Below are positions 17,302 to 27,773 of a stretch of 64,000 nt of DNA, piece after piece (position 1 is the first letter of the stretch; every line of letters starts with the position of its first letter). The translations under genes were made by a program, and so were the position numbers. The stretch comes from Alphaproteobacteria bacterium (lineage in GTDB: Bacteria > Pseudomonadota > Alphaproteobacteria > Rhizobiales > Rhizobiaceae): positions 434,001 to 498,000 of the forward strand of contig JAHJHT010000013.1 of the NCBI GenBank assembly GCA_018823835.1, written 5' to 3'. The notes under the pieces were generated by a model that saw only the letters and a list, made by a program, of their open reading frames with translations, searched no databases and had not been told where the DNA came from.

Positions 17302-18430
17302 CGCGCACCTCTGCCGGACTCTGAACCGCGCTGATGAGGCCGTCGCCGCGCTCGTTCGCATCCTTGTCGAGTTCCACGCCCAGCCAGCCGAGCCTTGCGC
17401 ATACGAGGGCACGCACCATGGCCGAATGCTCACCGATGCCGGCGGTGAAGACAAATCCGTCGAGCCCGCCAAGAGAGCTCGCCAGCGCGCCGACCTCGCG
17501 CGCGATCCGGTAGGTGAAGAGCTCGATGGCCTCGGCGGCACGCGGATCGTCGCTTCCGAGAAGCACGCGCATGTCGCTCGAAATACCGCCCGAGATTCCG
17601 AGCAGGCCAGAGCGGCGGTAGAGCAGGTTCTCGACCTCGTCCGCCGTCATGCCGCGCTCCTTCAGGAGGTGCAGGATGACTCCCGGATCGAGCGTACCGG
17701 GCCTGGAGCCCATTACTAGCCCGTCGAGCGTGCTGAATCCCATTGTGGTGTCGATGCTCTTGCCGGCCTTCAGCGCGCAGAGGCTGGCGCCGTTGCCGAG
17801 ATGGGCGACGATGACACGCCCCGACGCAAGCCCGGGCGCAGTCAGGGCGAGGTGGCCGGCGATGTACTCGTAGGAGAGGCCGTGGAAGCCGTAGCGGCGG
17901 ACGCCTTCCGTCTCGAAGTTTCGCGGCAGGGCGAAGCGGGTCGCGACGGCGGGCATGGTGCGGTGAAAGGCCGTGTCGAAGCAGGCGACCTGCGGCAACT
18001 CCGGACGCGACTCGGCAAGCGCCCGGATCGGGGCGATGTTCTGCGGCTCGTGCAGCGGGGCGAGACGGGTAAGCCGGTCGAGTTCGCCGAGCAGCGCAGG
18101 CGTCACGCGTTCGGGTTTCGCGTGGGCCGGCCCGCCATGCACGACGCGGTGTCCGACTGCGATCAGCCTGTTGTCCCCGCGATGCGCCTCGATCCAACCG
18201 ATCAGCCGGTCGATGATCGCCGGGAAGTCATTGGCAGCGTCCGGCCATTCGTCTTCCGCGAGCGGCGCGCAATCGGCCGACGATGCGCTGAAGCGCGGCC
18301 TGGTCGGAATTTCTTCGACAAGCCCACGCAGCAACGCACCCGCGTCCTCGCCGCCGTGCGCGTCGAACAGCGCGAATTTGAGGCTCGATGAGCCCGCATT
18401 CAGCGTAAGGACCGTGTCGGCCATCTTCAT
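17228..18430 (-). CDS. ackA: Acetate kinase
   Basis: The product is about 400 residues, the normal length. It shows the acetate kinase signatures LTLNAGSSSLKFALF at the N-terminus, GHRVVHGG, GFHGLSYEY, the nucleotide-site stretch VAHLGNGASL, GSRPGTLDPG, and GIGEHS. It interconverts acetyl phosphate plus ADP with acetate plus ATP in the cytoplasm. It is divergent from phosphoketolase, which makes acetyl phosphate, so the two form a short ATP-yielding route. ATG 18430 has GGAA six bases upstream; ATG 18424 is also possible. The shared perfect FixK-type site at 18465 would put an ackA transcript start at the start codon, so the exact promoter is uncertain. Confidence 0.97.
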   Translation of the reverse strand: MKMADTVLTLNAGSSSLKFALFDAHGGEDAGALLRGLVEEIPTRPRFSASSADCAPLAEDEWPDAANDFPAIIDRLIGWIEAHRGDNRLIAVGHRVVHGGPAHAKPERVTPALLGELDRLTRLAPLHEPQNIAPIRALAESRPELPQVACFDTAFHRTMPAVATRFALPRNFETEGVRRYGFHGLSYEYIAGHLALTAPGLASGRVIVAHLGNGASLCALKAGKSIDTTMGFSTLDGLVMGSRPGTLDPGVILHLLKERGMTADEVENLLYRRSGLLGISGGISSDMRVLLGSDDPRAAEAIELFTYRIAREVGALASSLGGLDGFVFTAGIGEHSAMVRALVCARLGWLGVELDKDANERGDGLISAVQSPAEVRVIATDEERMMASHVLRTVRAGHPA

Positions 18431-18464
18431 TGTGTTTCCATGCCCGCCCGCCGGCCGGCCCGCC

Positions 18465-18478
18465 TTGATGGATATCAA
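18465..18478. promoter_or_regulatory. Perfect FixK/FNR-type site TTGATGGATATCAA
   Basis: Both arms match. The site is between ackA and the phosphoketolase gene. At -41.5 spacing, transcription toward phosphoketolase would begin near 18513, 88 bases before its ATG. Toward ackA it would fall at 18430, exactly the annotated start. Confidence 0.85.
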
Positions 18479-18600
18479 GGCTCGCAAGGCCGGCCTGCGC
18501 CATAGAGGACGAACGGCAAGGCCTTTGATCGCCCGTCGCGCGCCTGGGTGTTTTCACGTCATAGCGGCTTGGCCGCGTAACCGAAACGGAGTGTGCGGGA

Positions 18601-20991
18601 ATGCCCGAAATCATGAACAGCGACCCGGCCGGTCCGATGTCCGCCGAGGAAACGCGGCTGATCCACGCATGGTGGCGGGCGGCGAACTACCTTTCCGTCG
18701 GCCAGGTCTATCTGCTCGCCAATCCTATGCTGCGCGAGCCGCTGGCCATGGAGCATGTCAAGCCGCGGCTGCTCGGCCACTGGGGCACCACGCCGGGGCT
18801 GAATTTCATCTACGCCCATCTCAACCGGGTCATCAAGCGCGACGATGCCAGCGTGCTGTTCATCGCCGGACCCGGCCATGGCGCGCCTGGCGTCGTCGCC
18901 AGTACCTGGCTCGAAGGCACCTACAGCGAGGTCTATCCCGATGTGTCGCAGGACGAGGCGGGCATGTGCCGTCTGTTCCGCCAGTTCTCTTTCCCGGGCG
19001 GTATTCCGAGTCATGCCGCGCCCGATACGCCGGGCTCCATTCACGAGGGCGGCGAACTCGGCTACTCGCTTTCGCACGCCTTCGGCGCCGTCTTCGACAA
19101 CCCCGACCTGATTGCCGCCTGTGTGGTCGGCGACGGCGAGGCCGAGACCGGGCCGCTGGCGACCTCCTGGCACGGCAACAAGTTCCTCAACCCTGCAAGC
19201 GACGGCGCCGTGCTGCCGATCCTGCACCTCAACGGCTACAAGATCGCCAACCCGACGGTACTGGCCCGCATTCCGCACGCCGAGCTCGATGCGCTGATGC
19301 GCGGCTACGGCTACGCGCCGATCTTCGTCGAGGGCGAGGACCACGCGGCCATGCACCAGAAGATGGCGGCGGCGCTCGACACCGCCTTCGCTTCCATCCG
19401 CGACATCCAGCAGAAGGCCCGCCAGGGCGGCAATGCGGAGCGGCCCGTCTGGCCGATGATCGTCCTGCGCTCTCCCAAGGGCTGGACCGGCCCGAAGACC
19501 GTCGACGGCCAGCCGGCCGAGGGCAACTGGCGCTCTCACCAAGTGCCGATCAATATGAAAAAGCCCACGCATCTCGGCCTGCTCGAAGCCTGGCTGCGCA
19601 GCTATGAGCCCGAGGAACTGTTCGACGGCGAGGGCCGGCTGAAGCCCGAGATCGCGGCGCTCGCGCCTGAGGGCAACCGCCGCATGAGCGCCAACCCGCA
19701 CGCCAATGGCGGGGCGCTGAAGCGACCGCTCCGACTGCCCGATTTCAGGGACTACGCTGTCCCGGTCACTCAGCCCGGCGCCGCGGATGCCGAGTCGACG
19801 CGTGTGTCCGGCGCCTTCCTGCGCGATGTGATGCGCGACAACATGGCGACACGCAATTTCCGGGTCTTCGGACCCGACGAGACGGCGTCGAACCGGTGGC
19901 AGGACCTTTTCGAGGTCACCGACCGGGCCTGGGTCGCCGAGACGGTCGACAATGACGATCATCTGTCACCGGATGGCCGGGTGATGGAGATTCTCAGCGA
20001 GCACACCTGCCAGGGCTGGCTGGAGGGCTATCTCCTGACCGGCCGGCACGGCTTCTTCTCCTGCTACGAGGCTTTCATCCACATCATCGATTCGATGTTC
20101 AACCAGCATGCGAAATGGCTGAAGACCGCGAAGGAGATCGCCTGGCGCCAGCCGATTGCCTCGCTGAACTACCTGCTGACCTCGCATGTCTGGCGTCAGG
20201 ACCACAACGGCTTCAGCCACCAGGATCCGGGCTTCGTCGACCATGTCGTGAACAAGAAGGCCGAGATCGTTCGCGTCTATTTCCCGCCGGACGCCAACAC
20301 GCTGCTCTATGTGACCGACCACTGCCTGCGCAGCTGGGACCGCGTCAACGTCATTGTGGCGGGCAAGCAGCCGCAGCCGCAATGGCTCGACATGGACCGG
20401 GCGATCAAGCACTGCAGTGCCGGCATCGGCATCTGGGAATGGGCGAGCAACGACCATGGCGAGATTCCCGACGTGGTGATGGCCTGCTGCGGCGACGTGC
20501 CGACGCTGGAGACGCTGGCGGCCGTCGACCTGTTGCGGCAATACGTGCCCGACCTCAAGGTGCGCGTGGTCAACGTCGTCGACCTGATGACGCTGCAGCA
20601 GAAGTCCGAGCACCCGCACGGCCTGTCCGACGCCGAGTTCGACGAGCTTTTCACCACCGACCGGCCGGTCATCTTCGCCTATCACGGCTATCCCTGGCTG
20701 ATCCACCGACTGGCCTACAAGCGCGCCAATCACGAGAACATGCATGTGCGCGGCTACAAGGAGGAGGGCTCGACCACGACGCCCTTCGACATGGTTGTGC
20801 GCAACGATCTCGACCGCTTCCACCTGGTCTGCGACGTCATTGACCGCGTGCCACAACTCGGCGCGGCGGCGGCCTATGCCAAGCAGGCGATGCGCGACCG
20901 GCTGGTCGAGCACAGGCAGTACATTCGCGAGCACGGCATCGACATGCCGATGGTGCGCGACTGGCGCTGGCCAGGCGAGGGGCCGCGCTAA
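18601..20991 (+). CDS. xfp: Phosphoketolase (xylulose-5-phosphate/fructose-6-phosphate)
   Basis: The product is 796 residues, typical of the family. It carries the two phosphoketolase signatures: [14 protein letters not shown] (about 146-159) and [14 protein letters not shown] (about 177-190), the latter binding thiamine diphosphate and metal. It splits xylulose 5-phosphate (and often fructose 6-phosphate) with phosphate to give acetyl phosphate plus glyceraldehyde 3-phosphate or erythrose 4-phosphate. Paired with ackA it gives ATP and acetate without oxygen or pyruvate dehydrogenase. GGAG lies about nine bases before the ATG. A perfect FixK-type site lies 130 bases upstream. Confidence 0.97.
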   Translation: MPEIMNSDPAGPMSAEETRLIHAWWRAANYLSVGQVYLLANPMLREPLAMEHVKPRLLGHWGTTPGLNFIYAHLNRVIKRDDASVLFIAGPGHGAPGVVASTWLEGTYSEVYPDVSQDEAGMCRLFRQFSFPGGIPSHAAPDTPGSIHEGGELGYSLSHAFGAVFDNPDLIAACVVGDGEAETGPLATSWHGNKFLNPASDGAVLPILHLNGYKIANPTVLARIPHAELDALMRGYGYAPIFVEGEDHAAMHQKMAAALDTAFASIRDIQQKARQGGNAERPVWPMIVLRSPKGWTGPKTVDGQPAEGNWRSHQVPINMKKPTHLGLLEAWLRSYEPEELFDGEGRLKPEIAALAPEGNRRMSANPHANGGALKRPLRLPDFRDYAVPVTQPGAADAESTRVSGAFLRDVMRDNMATRNFRVFGPDETASNRWQDLFEVTDRAWVAETVDNDDHLSPDGRVMEILSEHTCQGWLEGYLLTGRHGFFSCYEAFIHIIDSMFNQHAKWLKTAKEIAWRQPIASLNYLLTSHVWRQDHNGFSHQDPGFVDHVVNKKAEIVRVYFPPDANTLLYVTDHCLRSWDRVNVIVAGKQPQPQWLDMDRAIKHCSAGIGIWEWASNDHGEIPDVVMACCGDVPTLETLAAVDLLRQYVPDLKVRVVNVVDLMTLQQKSEHPHGLSDAEFDELFTTDRPVIFAYHGYPWLIHRLAYKRANHENMHVRGYKEEGSTTTPFDMVVRNDLDRFHLVCDVIDRVPQLGAAAAYAKQAMRDRLVEHRQYIREHGIDMPMVRDWRWPGEGPR

Positions 20992-21022
20992 CGACAAGCG
21001 GGGGCTCGGCCTTCGATGCCGC

Positions 21023-21036
21023 TTGATTGAAATCAA
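21023..21036. promoter_or_regulatory. Perfect FixK/FNR-type site TTGATTGAAATCAA
   Basis: Both arms match. It is centred 65 bases before the 43-aa membrane protein gene, predicting a transcript start near 21071 with a 24-base leader. The downstream universal stress protein gene is probably on the same transcript. Confidence 0.85.
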
Positions 21037-21094
21037 GGCGTCAAGGGCCGCAGCGATGTCTTCTGGTGCCGGTAATCGACACAGGAGAACGATC

Positions 21095-21226
21095 ATGCCG
21101 CTTGAAACCCTGGAAGGCATCATTTTCGTCGTGGCCGTATTCGCCTTCTTCATGACGGTGCTTGCCTATGCGGATCTCAGCGAAAATCGGAAGTCGCGGG
21201 TCAAGGTGCCGCACCGCAAGAACTAG
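21095..21226 (+). CDS. 43-aa single-span membrane microprotein
   Basis: The ORF starts at an ATG with AGGAGA nine bases upstream and ends at a TAG. The product has an acidic short N-terminus (MPLETLEG), one membrane helix (about residues 9-26, IIFVVAVFAFFMTVLAYA) and a basic tail (ENRKSRVKVPHRKN), so the tail is probably cytoplasmic. It is about as long as CydX but lacks its motifs. I do not recognise a named family. The gene follows a perfect FixK-type site and precedes a universal stress protein gene by 78 bases. It may modulate a membrane complex at low oxygen; that is inference from size and context. Confidence 0.75.
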   Translation: MPLETLEGIIFVVAVFAFFMTVLAYADLSENRKSRVKVPHRKN

Positions 21227-21304
21227 GCTCTCCGGAAAGGCGCGCGACCTGCGCGTGACATCTCGTGCAGGACGGCAGAACCGTCGGCGAAAGGAAGAAT
21301 TTCC

Positions 21305-22141
21305 ATGACTTTCAAGACTATACTCCTGGTGACCGGAACCGAACCGGCCAACAACGATCTCAAGCTTGCTGCCGGCCTCTGTGAAGAAGTCGGAGCGCAT
21401 CTTTCGGTGCTGGTGCTTGCGATGGCTGCGCCGCCGCCGGTCGGCGCCTATGGCGCGGTGGTTTCCGATAGCTGGCTGCAGGAACGCCAGGCCGACGAAG
21501 AGCAGCTCGACAAGCGCGTCGAGGCCGTCAGGTCCTTCGTCGCCGACCGTGCACTGTCGGCCGATGTCACCGGGCAGTATGTCGAGATGGCGGCTGGCGC
21601 CTCTGCCGTTGCAGAGCGCGCCCGCTATGCCGACCTGACGCTTGCCGGGCCGGACCTTCTGGCGACGGGAACCCTCAAGGAAAAGACGATCGACGGTGCC
21701 CTGTTCTCTTCCGGCAAGCCGCTGCTGCTGGTGCCAGCGAATAGCAATGCGACGCTGAAGCCGAAGCGCATCATGGTCGCCTGGGATGCCCGCATAGAGG
21801 CCGCGCGCGCCGTGCATGAGGCCCGCCCGTTGATCGCGGCGGCCGACGATGTCCACCTGGCGCTCGTCGATCCGATCGCCGACGCCTACCATCAGGGCGC
21901 GGAGCCTGGGGCGGACGCTGCGGCCTATCTCGCGCGGCACGGCGCGAAGATCACCGTCGATCGCCTGCCGAGTGGCGGCCGTTCGGTTGTCGAAGTGCTG
22001 CGCCGTCATGCCATCGATACATCGGCCGAAATGATCGTCATGGGTGGCTACGGCCATTCCAGGCTGCGCGAATGGATTTTTGGCGGGGTGACGAAGTCGA
22101 TCCTTTCCGACCCGCCGCTGCCGGTTCTGATGGCGCGCTGA
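21305..22141 (+). CDS. Universal stress protein, two-domain
   Basis: The product is 278 residues, equal to two UspA domains in tandem. The C-terminal domain has the nucleotide loop pattern in GGYGHSRLREWIFGG, where the last position of the usual G-x2-G-x9-G-S/T motif is Gly. The start at 21305 is preceded by GGAAGAA. Such proteins are cytoplasmic stress and starvation factors. It follows the FixK-site-driven microprotein gene and is closed by a strong terminator. The same C-terminal motif recurs in the Usp genes at 32216 and 33382. Confidence 0.92.
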   Translation: MTFKTILLVTGTEPANNDLKLAAGLCEEVGAHLSVLVLAMAAPPPVGAYGAVVSDSWLQERQADEEQLDKRVEAVRSFVADRALSADVTGQYVEMAAGASAVAERARYADLTLAGPDLLATGTLKEKTIDGALFSSGKPLLLVPANSNATLKPKRIMVAWDARIEAARAVHEARPLIAAADDVHLALVDPIADAYHQGAEPGADAAAYLARHGAKITVDRLPSGGRSVVEVLRRHAIDTSAEMIVMGGYGHSRLREWIFGGVTKSILSDPPLPVLMAR

Positions 22142-22171
22142 CCGCCTGTTCTGCGTCCGGTCGGCCTTTGG

Positions 22172-22202
22172 TCCCCGCCAGTTTGCCTGGCGGGGATTTT
22201 TT
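22172..22202 (+). terminator. Rho-independent terminator after the universal stress protein gene
   Basis: A perfect 10-bp GC-rich stem (TCCCCGCCAG with CTGGCGGGGA) has a five-base loop TTTGC and is followed by six T residues. It starts 30 bases after the Usp stop and separates that transcript from the convergent efflux operon. Confidence 0.93.
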
Positions 22203-22225
22203 GTGGCGGCAAGCAGCCGCCGCCG

Positions 22226-23431
22226 TCACCTGGCTCGGATTTCCACCCGTCCGCCGTCGACCAGCGTATCGCCCGGATGGACCACGACGACGTCGCCTGC
22301 GGCAAGCCCATCGAGAATCTGCGCCTGGTCGTCGTTCATGCGGCCGACTGAAACTTCCGTCTGCCGCATGCGGTCGTTCTCGACCACGAAGACATTCCAG
22401 TTGTTGCCGTTGCGAAACAGCGCGCTGATCGGCACGTGCAGGCAGCTCTCGCATTCCCAGATCGCCATTTCCGCAAACACGCGGTAGCCGTGGCCGAGGC
22501 GCGGATCCGGGTCCGTCAGGTCGAGCACGGCGTTGACGCGCTGTTCCTCGATGCCGAGTGCCGACACCTTGGTGAAGGCTGCCGGGTCGACCCGGCGAAC
22601 CACGGCTTCGAGCGTCACGTCGCCGCCCCAGTCGCTGATCGTGGCTTGCGTTCCGGGACGGATGCGGACGGCGTCGGCCGACAGCAGGTCGACGACGATC
22701 TCGAGGTCGGACGTGTCGCCGATCTCGCTGATGCGCATGCCGGCTGCGACTGCCTGCTCGCTGCGCGCCAGCACTGACAGCACCGTGCCGTCGACCGGCG
22801 CGATCAGGCTGACGCAGCAGCTGTTGCCGTTCGGGTTGGCCGGATCGGGTTGCAGGAGCCGCGCCTCCGCGCTTGCCAGTTCAGCCTGGCGGTAGCCGAT
22901 CGTCGCCCTGGCGGCGTCGACAGCCGCCTGGCGCATGTCGACCTCGTTCGTCGCCTTCTGAAGCGTGCTCTCGGAGATGATGCCCGGCTTGTAGAGCTTC
23001 AGCGCCCGCTGCAGGTCTTCATTCGCCAGCTTGAGGTCGGTCTCGGCGCGCTTCAGCTCGATCTGGGCGATGCCGACGCCCGAACGCGCGGCATCGCGCG
23101 CCGCGAGCAGCTCCGCCTCGGTGCGGCGGTCGAGGAGCGGCGGGTCGAGCGGCTTGATCGAGGCCACGATCGTCTCGCCCGCCTCGACCCGGTCGCCTTC
23201 CTCCAGCACGATGCGTGTCAGGTGGCCGGCGATGGGCGCCGACACGGTGTAGATGTCGCGCACGCGCGTCACGCCTTCCTCGCGCACAGCCACATGCATG
23301 GGCGCCTCGACCACCGTGGCAACGTCGACAAGGGCGGGCTTTTCGCGCAGGGCCCAGGCAAATCCGCCGATCACGACAATTGCCGTCGCCGCAATGGCTG
23401 CGCGCTTTATCCAGTTTCCGGTCATGGTCAT
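22226..23431 (-). CDS. HlyD/MacA-type periplasmic adaptor of an ABC exporter
   Basis: The product is 401 residues with one N-terminal membrane anchor (about 9-27) and a periplasmic part. The latter has a biotinyl-lipoyl-like half (VSAPIAGHLTRIVLEEGDRVEAG), a long helical hairpin (about 95-195) and beta-barrel domains. It would bridge the inner-membrane permease encoded just upstream to an outer-membrane channel, which is not encoded here. The ATG overlaps the permease stop by four bases (ATGA). A Cys-Cys pair (NSCC) and CESC are unusual for this family. Confidence 0.87.
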   Translation of the reverse strand: MTMTGNWIKRAAIAATAIVVIGGFAWALREKPALVDVATVVEAPMHVAVREEGVTRVRDIYTVSAPIAGHLTRIVLEEGDRVEAGETIVASIKPLDPPLLDRRTEAELLAARDAARSGVGIAQIELKRAETDLKLANEDLQRALKLYKPGIISESTLQKATNEVDMRQAAVDAARATIGYRQAELASAEARLLQPDPANPNGNSCCVSLIAPVDGTVLSVLARSEQAVAAGMRISEIGDTSDLEIVVDLLSADAVRIRPGTQATISDWGGDVTLEAVVRRVDPAAFTKVSALGIEEQRVNAVLDLTDPDPRLGHGYRVFAEMAIWECESCLHVPISALFRNGNNWNVFVVENDRMRQTEVSVGRMNDDQAQILDGLAAGDVVVVHPGDTLVDGGRVEIRAR

Positions 23432-25791
23432 TCCCTTGTCTTCAGGACGCGGATGAGGTCGAGCCGGTCGATCCGGGCGCGCACGATCAGCGCCGACAGC
23501 ACGGCAACGGACAGCACCACGAGACTGGCGGTGGCGTAGGTCGCGGCGTCGACGACGAATGGTATGCGAAACAGGTCGCTTTCAAAGCCTTTCACCACCG
23601 ACCAGGCGAACAGGTAGCCGAGCAGCCAGCCGAGCGGCTGGGCCAGCGCCACGATGACGGCGAGTTCGATCATCAGCACGCTCGATACCTCGGCGCGGGT
23701 AAAGCCCAGCACGCGCAGACTGGCCAGTTCGCGGGCGCGCTCCGAAAGCTGGATGCGGGCGGAGTTGTAGATCACCCCGAAAGTGATGATGACGGCCAGG
23801 ATCACGTAGACCGTCGTCATGACCGTGATGTTCTCGCCGATCGTCTCGCGAAAGCGCACGCGCGAGATGTCCTGCAGCGCGATCGAGCCGATTGCCGGCG
23901 TTCGCTTGACCGCCGCATAGAGCTCGTCGATGTGCAGCGGATCGACGGAGGCGTGCACGCCCGAGAGGCGCGGCCCATCGCCGATGAGGCGGTCGAGCGC
24001 ACCGGCATGCATATAGACGGCGAGCCCGACATAGTTCTGGACGATGGCGGTCACCGGCACGGCAACGACGCGGCGGTCTTTTTCCAGCAGTTCAACTTCG
24101 GCCTTGTCGCCGATGTGCAGGTCGAGCAGTTGCGCGACGTGGCGCGAGATCAGAAGACCGGCGACGGGCGGATCCAGCGCGTTGAGGTCGTCGTCGAGGA
24201 TGCGGGAGAGGTCGGCATGCTCGGGGACGCCGGCGATCGCCAGCCGACGCTCGCGGTGGCCGTTGCGCAGGATGACGGGCGTCGAGCGGAACGGCTCGGC
24301 GCGCAACACGCCAGGCAGAGCCTCCACCGCCTGCAGCGCGCCCGGGCTGCGTGCCTCGGCGAAGATCAGCGTGACGTCCTGCCGCTCGGACTGGAAGAAT
24401 ATCGTATCGATCATGTAGTCGATGGAATCGAAGGAAAACAATGCGGTGATCAGAAGCGCCACCGACAGCGAGGTGCCGAACGCGGTCAGCAAGGTGCGCA
24501 CTGGCCAGCGTAGCAGGTGGCGCAGCGCCATGATGGTCAACTGCGAGAAGAAGCCAACCATGTGACTGGCCCCCGACAGGAGCGACCGGTAGCGCGTCGG
24601 CGCCGGCGGCGTCATGGCGACGGCTGGCGGCAGCGCCACCACCATCCAGATGGCGCGCACGGCGCCGGCGAGGGCGGCGAGCGCGCAGATACCGGCGGCG
24701 ATCACGTAAAGGTCGAGGCTCTGGCGGAATACCAGGAAGGGGAAGGAGAAGAACTCGGCGTAAAGCCGCGTCATGCCACGTCCCAGCCAGTTTCCTGCGA
24801 GCGCCCCGATGGCCGTTCCGATCACGGCGATCGCCAGTGTCAGCTTGGCGTAGTGCCAGGCGATCGCCGCGCGACCATATCCTACTGCCTTGAGAAGGCC
24901 GATCTGCTCGCGTTCAAGCGCGATCAACCGCGACAGGATCATGTTGACCAGGAATGCCGAGACGAAGAGGAAGATCGGCGGGATAATGGCCGCCATAGCG
25001 CGCAGCTGGGCCAGTTCGTTGTCGAGGAAGGCGTGCGAGATCTGATCGGTCCTGTCGAAGGCGCCGCTGCCGCCATAGGGCTTGAGGATGGCGTCGGTCG
25101 CATCGATCACCGCGGGCAGGCTGGTGCCGCGCTGCGTGCGCAGCGCCACGTCGTTGAAGGCGCCGTCCATGTCGAACAGCCCGGCCATCGCCGCGCGCGG
25201 CATGAAGAAGACCCCGAAGCGGCGCGGGTCGGGCACCATGTCGCCGGAGTTGATGGCATAGATATATTCGGGCGACAGCACGATGCCGGTGACGGTGAGG
25301 GTGCGCTTGCGCCCGTCCATCAGCGCGCCGAAGGTGCTGCCAGGCAGCATGCGGTGCGCCTCTGCGAAGGGCTCGGTGACGACCACCTCCCCGGTGCGGC
25401 CGGGCTCCGGCAGCCGTCCCATGCGCAAATAAAGGCGGTTGACGGCGGACTCGCCACGATCCGGTATCGATACGGCGAAACCGGTCGCCGGTTCGGCCAT
25501 GCCCGGCATGTCGAGCAGCACCGGACGCACGATGCGGGCCTCGACCTCGCTGACACCCGGGATCGCCGCGATGCGCTCCTTGAGATGCAGAGGGGCGCGC
25601 GTCGCCGACGCGAAGACGGTTGCGAAGCGGTAGCGGTCGTAGAAGACCGCCCGCGTCTCCTCCAGCGATCGGTAGGCGCCGACGGCGATCACTATGGTCC
25701 CCACTCCGCACGCCATCACCAGGGCGACCGCTAGCACCTGCGCCCAGAGCCGGGCGAGGTCGCGCATCAGCTTTCGGTCGAGCACCGCCAT
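23428..25791 (-). CDS. ABC transporter permease with two FtsX domains
   Basis: The product is 787 residues. An N-terminal membrane helix (about 14-38) is followed by a large periplasmic region, three helices around 270-390, a second periplasmic region and three C-terminal helices. This is the duplicated FtsX/LolC layout of MacB-like and lipoprotein-release-like systems. It has no ATPase domain; the ATPase is the preceding gene, four bases away. The substrate (lipoprotein, peptide, toxin or lipid) is not evident. Confidence 0.87.
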   Translation of the reverse strand: MAVLDRKLMRDLARLWAQVLAVALVMACGVGTIVIAVGAYRSLEETRAVFYDRYRFATVFASATRAPLHLKERIAAIPGVSEVEARIVRPVLLDMPGMAEPATGFAVSIPDRGESAVNRLYLRMGRLPEPGRTGEVVVTEPFAEAHRMLPGSTFGALMDGRKRTLTVTGIVLSPEYIYAINSGDMVPDPRRFGVFFMPRAAMAGLFDMDGAFNDVALRTQRGTSLPAVIDATDAILKPYGGSGAFDRTDQISHAFLDNELAQLRAMAAIIPPIFLFVSAFLVNMILSRLIALEREQIGLLKAVGYGRAAIAWHYAKLTLAIAVIGTAIGALAGNWLGRGMTRLYAEFFSFPFLVFRQSLDLYVIAAGICALAALAGAVRAIWMVVALPPAVAMTPPAPTRYRSLLSGASHMVGFFSQLTIMALRHLLRWPVRTLLTAFGTSLSVALLITALFSFDSIDYMIDTIFFQSERQDVTLIFAEARSPGALQAVEALPGVLRAEPFRSTPVILRNGHRERRLAIAGVPEHADLSRILDDDLNALDPPVAGLLISRHVAQLLDLHIGDKAEVELLEKDRRVVAVPVTAIVQNYVGLAVYMHAGALDRLIGDGPRLSGVHASVDPLHIDELYAAVKRTPAIGSIALQDISRVRFRETIGENITVMTTVYVILAVIITFGVIYNSARIQLSERARELASLRVLGFTRAEVSSVLMIELAVIVALAQPLGWLLGYLFAWSVVKGFESDLFRIPFVVDAATYATASLVVLSVAVLSALIVRARIDRLDLIRVLKTRE

Positions 25792-25795
25792 GCCG

Positions 25796-26584
25796 CTACC
25801 AGGTCACTTCAGAGGGCTGCGCGCGCGTCGCGTTGGTGACCGTCTCGGCGATGCGGCCGTCGCGGAAGGTGAAGACGCGGTGCGCGATCTGGCGGATGCC
25901 GGCATTGTGGGTGATGATCGCCAACGTCGTTTTCAGTTCCTCGTTGATGCGGGTCAGCGCCTCCAGCACCAGTATGCCGGTCTTGGAATCGAGTGCGCCG
26001 GTCGGCTCGTCGCAGAGCAGCACCTCAGGCCGCTTGGCGATGGCGCGGGCAATCGCCACGCGCTGCTGCTCGCCACCCGACAGCTGTGCCGGAAAATGGG
26101 TCATGCGGTCCTTCAGTCCCACCAGCTCCAGCGCCTCGTCGGGCGTCATGGGGTCGCTGGCGATTTCCGTGACGAGGGCAACGTTCTCCCAGGCGGTCAG
26201 GCTCGGGATCAGGTTGTAGAACTGGAAGACGAAGCCGACATGGTCGCGCCGGTAGCGGGTCAGTTGCCGTTCAGAGGCGTTCGTCAGGTCATGGTCGCGG
26301 AAGCGCACCGTGCCGGCGGTCGCACGATCAAGGCCACCCATGATGTTGAGCAGGGTCGACTTGCCGCTGCCGGACGGGCCTAGCATCACCGCGATCTCGC
26401 CCTCGTAGAGCTCGAGATCGACGCCGCGCAGCGCATGCACCTCGACTTCGCCGGAACGATAGACCTTGGTCACGCCGTGTGCCGTGAATACGGGCTCGGC
26501 TCGAATGTCGCTGCCGGCGCCACCGCGGCCCGGCGCGTCCTCATCGGGCCGGTTGCCTGGCGCAAGGGTAGGGTGCCCGGCCAC
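25796..26584 (-). CDS. ABC transporter ATPase, LolD/MacB type
   Basis: The product is 262 residues and starts at a GTG that overlaps the stop of the phosphoribosyltransferase gene (TAGTG). Walker A (GPSGSGKST), signature ([14 protein letters not shown]) and Walker B ([12 protein letters not shown]) are intact. The GALD and [16 protein letters not shown] stretches are characteristic of LolD/MacB-type ATPases that work with FtsX permeases. It energises the permease at 23428. About 30 extra residues precede the usual N-terminus. Confidence 0.92.
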   Translation of the reverse strand: MAGHPTLAPGNRPDEDAPGRGGAGSDIRAEPVFTAHGVTKVYRSGEVEVHALRGVDLELYEGEIAVMLGPSGSGKSTLLNIMGGLDRATAGTVRFRDHDLTNASERQLTRYRRDHVGFVFQFYNLIPSLTAWENVALVTEIASDPMTPDEALELVGLKDRMTHFPAQLSGGEQQRVAIARAIAKRPEVLLCDEPTGALDSKTGILVLEALTRINEELKTTLAIITHNAGIRQIAHRVFTFRDGRIAETVTNATRAQPSEVTW

Positions 26585-27291
26585 TAGCCGCGCGGCTTGG
26601 GCGGCTTGGCCGCCTTGTGCTTGCCGAGCGGACTTGCCTGGCGATTGTATTCGGCCGCTTCGCGCAGCCCGGCAATCACCTCGTCGTCGGCAAGCTGCGG
26701 AAAGCTCTGGTAATGGTAGCCAAGCGCCATGAAGCGGGCGGGCGTCGCCAGGCAGATTACCCGGTCGGCGACTTGCCGCAGGTCGGCGACAGTCTCGGCC
26801 GGCGCAACCGGCAGCGCCACAATGATCTCGCGCGGCGCCCGCCTTTTCAGCGCGCGCACCGCGACCTTCATCGTGGTGCCGGTCGCGGCACCGTCATCGA
26901 CAAGTATCGCCGTGCGGCCTTCGACAGAAAGCGGGTGGCGACCGCCGCGATAGGCAGCCCGTCGACGTTCGAGTTCAGGGCGTTCATTGCGCACCAGGGC
27001 GGATATCTGCGCTTCGTCGAGCCGGTAGGCCTCGACGACCTCGCGGTTGAGTACGATGTCGGGTGGATCGCCGTCTACGATCGCCGCCACCGCCAGTTCG
27101 GCATTGTCGGGCGCGCCGACCTTGCGCACGATGATCAGGTCGAGCCGGGCGCCGAGCGTCTTTGCAATCTCGACGCCGACAGGGACCCCGCCGCGCGGCA
27201 GCGCCAGCACGATCGGGTTCGGCAGGTCCAGTGCAGCAAGTTCGGCGGCAAGCTCGCGGCCTGCGTGAGCGCGGTCCCGGTACATCGTCAA
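26584..27291 (-). CDS. Phosphoribosyltransferase-domain protein
   Basis: The product is 235 residues with a type I phosphoribosyltransferase fold. The PRPP-binding loop reads [13 protein letters not shown] (about 127-139), and the N-terminal stretch [11 protein letters not shown] is typical of the stand-alone members often found near stress genes. The base substrate is not known. The C-terminus ends in a Lys/Pro-rich tail ([12 protein letters not shown]). It overlaps the DUF2267 gene by an ATGA junction upstream and the ABC ATPase gene downstream, so all five genes form one operon. Confidence 0.87.
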   Translation of the reverse strand: MTMYRDRAHAGRELAAELAALDLPNPIVLALPRGGVPVGVEIAKTLGARLDLIIVRKVGAPDNAELAVAAIVDGDPPDIVLNREVVEAYRLDEAQISALVRNERPELERRRAAYRGGRHPLSVEGRTAILVDDGAATGTTMKVAVRALKRRAPREIIVALPVAPAETVADLRQVADRVICLATPARFMALGYHYQSFPQLADDEVIAGLREAAEYNRQASPLGKHKAAKPPKPRG

Positions 27292-27716
27292 TGGGCCGGC
27301 CAGAGGTGGCGCAACTGCATCCTCATGGAACCGCGCACCTGCACGATCTCTCCGGCCGATAGATGGCGGTCGAGGAGTCTGAACACGGCCGCAATCGCAC
27401 TCTCGGGGTCTTCCGGGGGCTTGTTGGCGAAGTCGGCGGCCACGCGTTCGACGAAGGCCTGCTTGCTGCGATCAGGCGTTGGTGGCTCAAGACCCTTCCA
27501 GCCCTCGAAGTAGATGCCGCGCACTAGCAGCGGCAGCTGCGCCGAAAGGTCTGCCATCTCCTCCGGTTCCAGCCAGTCGCGCAGGGCATGCAAGACGCTG
27601 CGCAGCAGCAGGTAGGCGCGCGACTCGTTCCAGCCCAGGTCATCGGCGATTTCATTGACCCAAGCCTGCGCCTGCTCGGCGGCGTGAGTAAACTTGGTGA
27701 TGCCGGTGTGTGTCAT
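27288..27716 (-). CDS. DUF2267 family protein
   Basis: ATG 27716 has GGGAG seven bases upstream and is preferred over ATG 27734. The product is 142 residues, soluble and helical. It contains the DUF2267 pattern (AWVNEIADDLGW, RAYLLLRSVLHALRDWL, LPLLVRGIYFEGW). The family has no established function but often accompanies stress genes in alphaproteobacteria. It is the first gene of a five-gene operon with the phosphoribosyltransferase and ABC exporter. An imperfect FixK-type site is centred 65 bases upstream. Confidence 0.85.
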   Translation of the reverse strand: MTHTGITKFTHAAEQAQAWVNEIADDLGWNESRAYLLLRSVLHALRDWLEPEEMADLSAQLPLLVRGIYFEGWKGLEPPTPDRSKQAFVERVAADFANKPPEDPESAIAAVFRLLDRHLSAGEIVQVRGSMRMQLRHLWPAH

Positions 27717-27773
27717 CAAACGGCTCCCATGCAAGATAGTCTAGCATCTTCGGGCATCCAGATCCCGGACGCA

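Noticed and set aside
18559..21153. Two long minus-strand frames over phosphoketolase
   Set aside because: They are antisense to a full-length phosphoketolase with both signature motifs.
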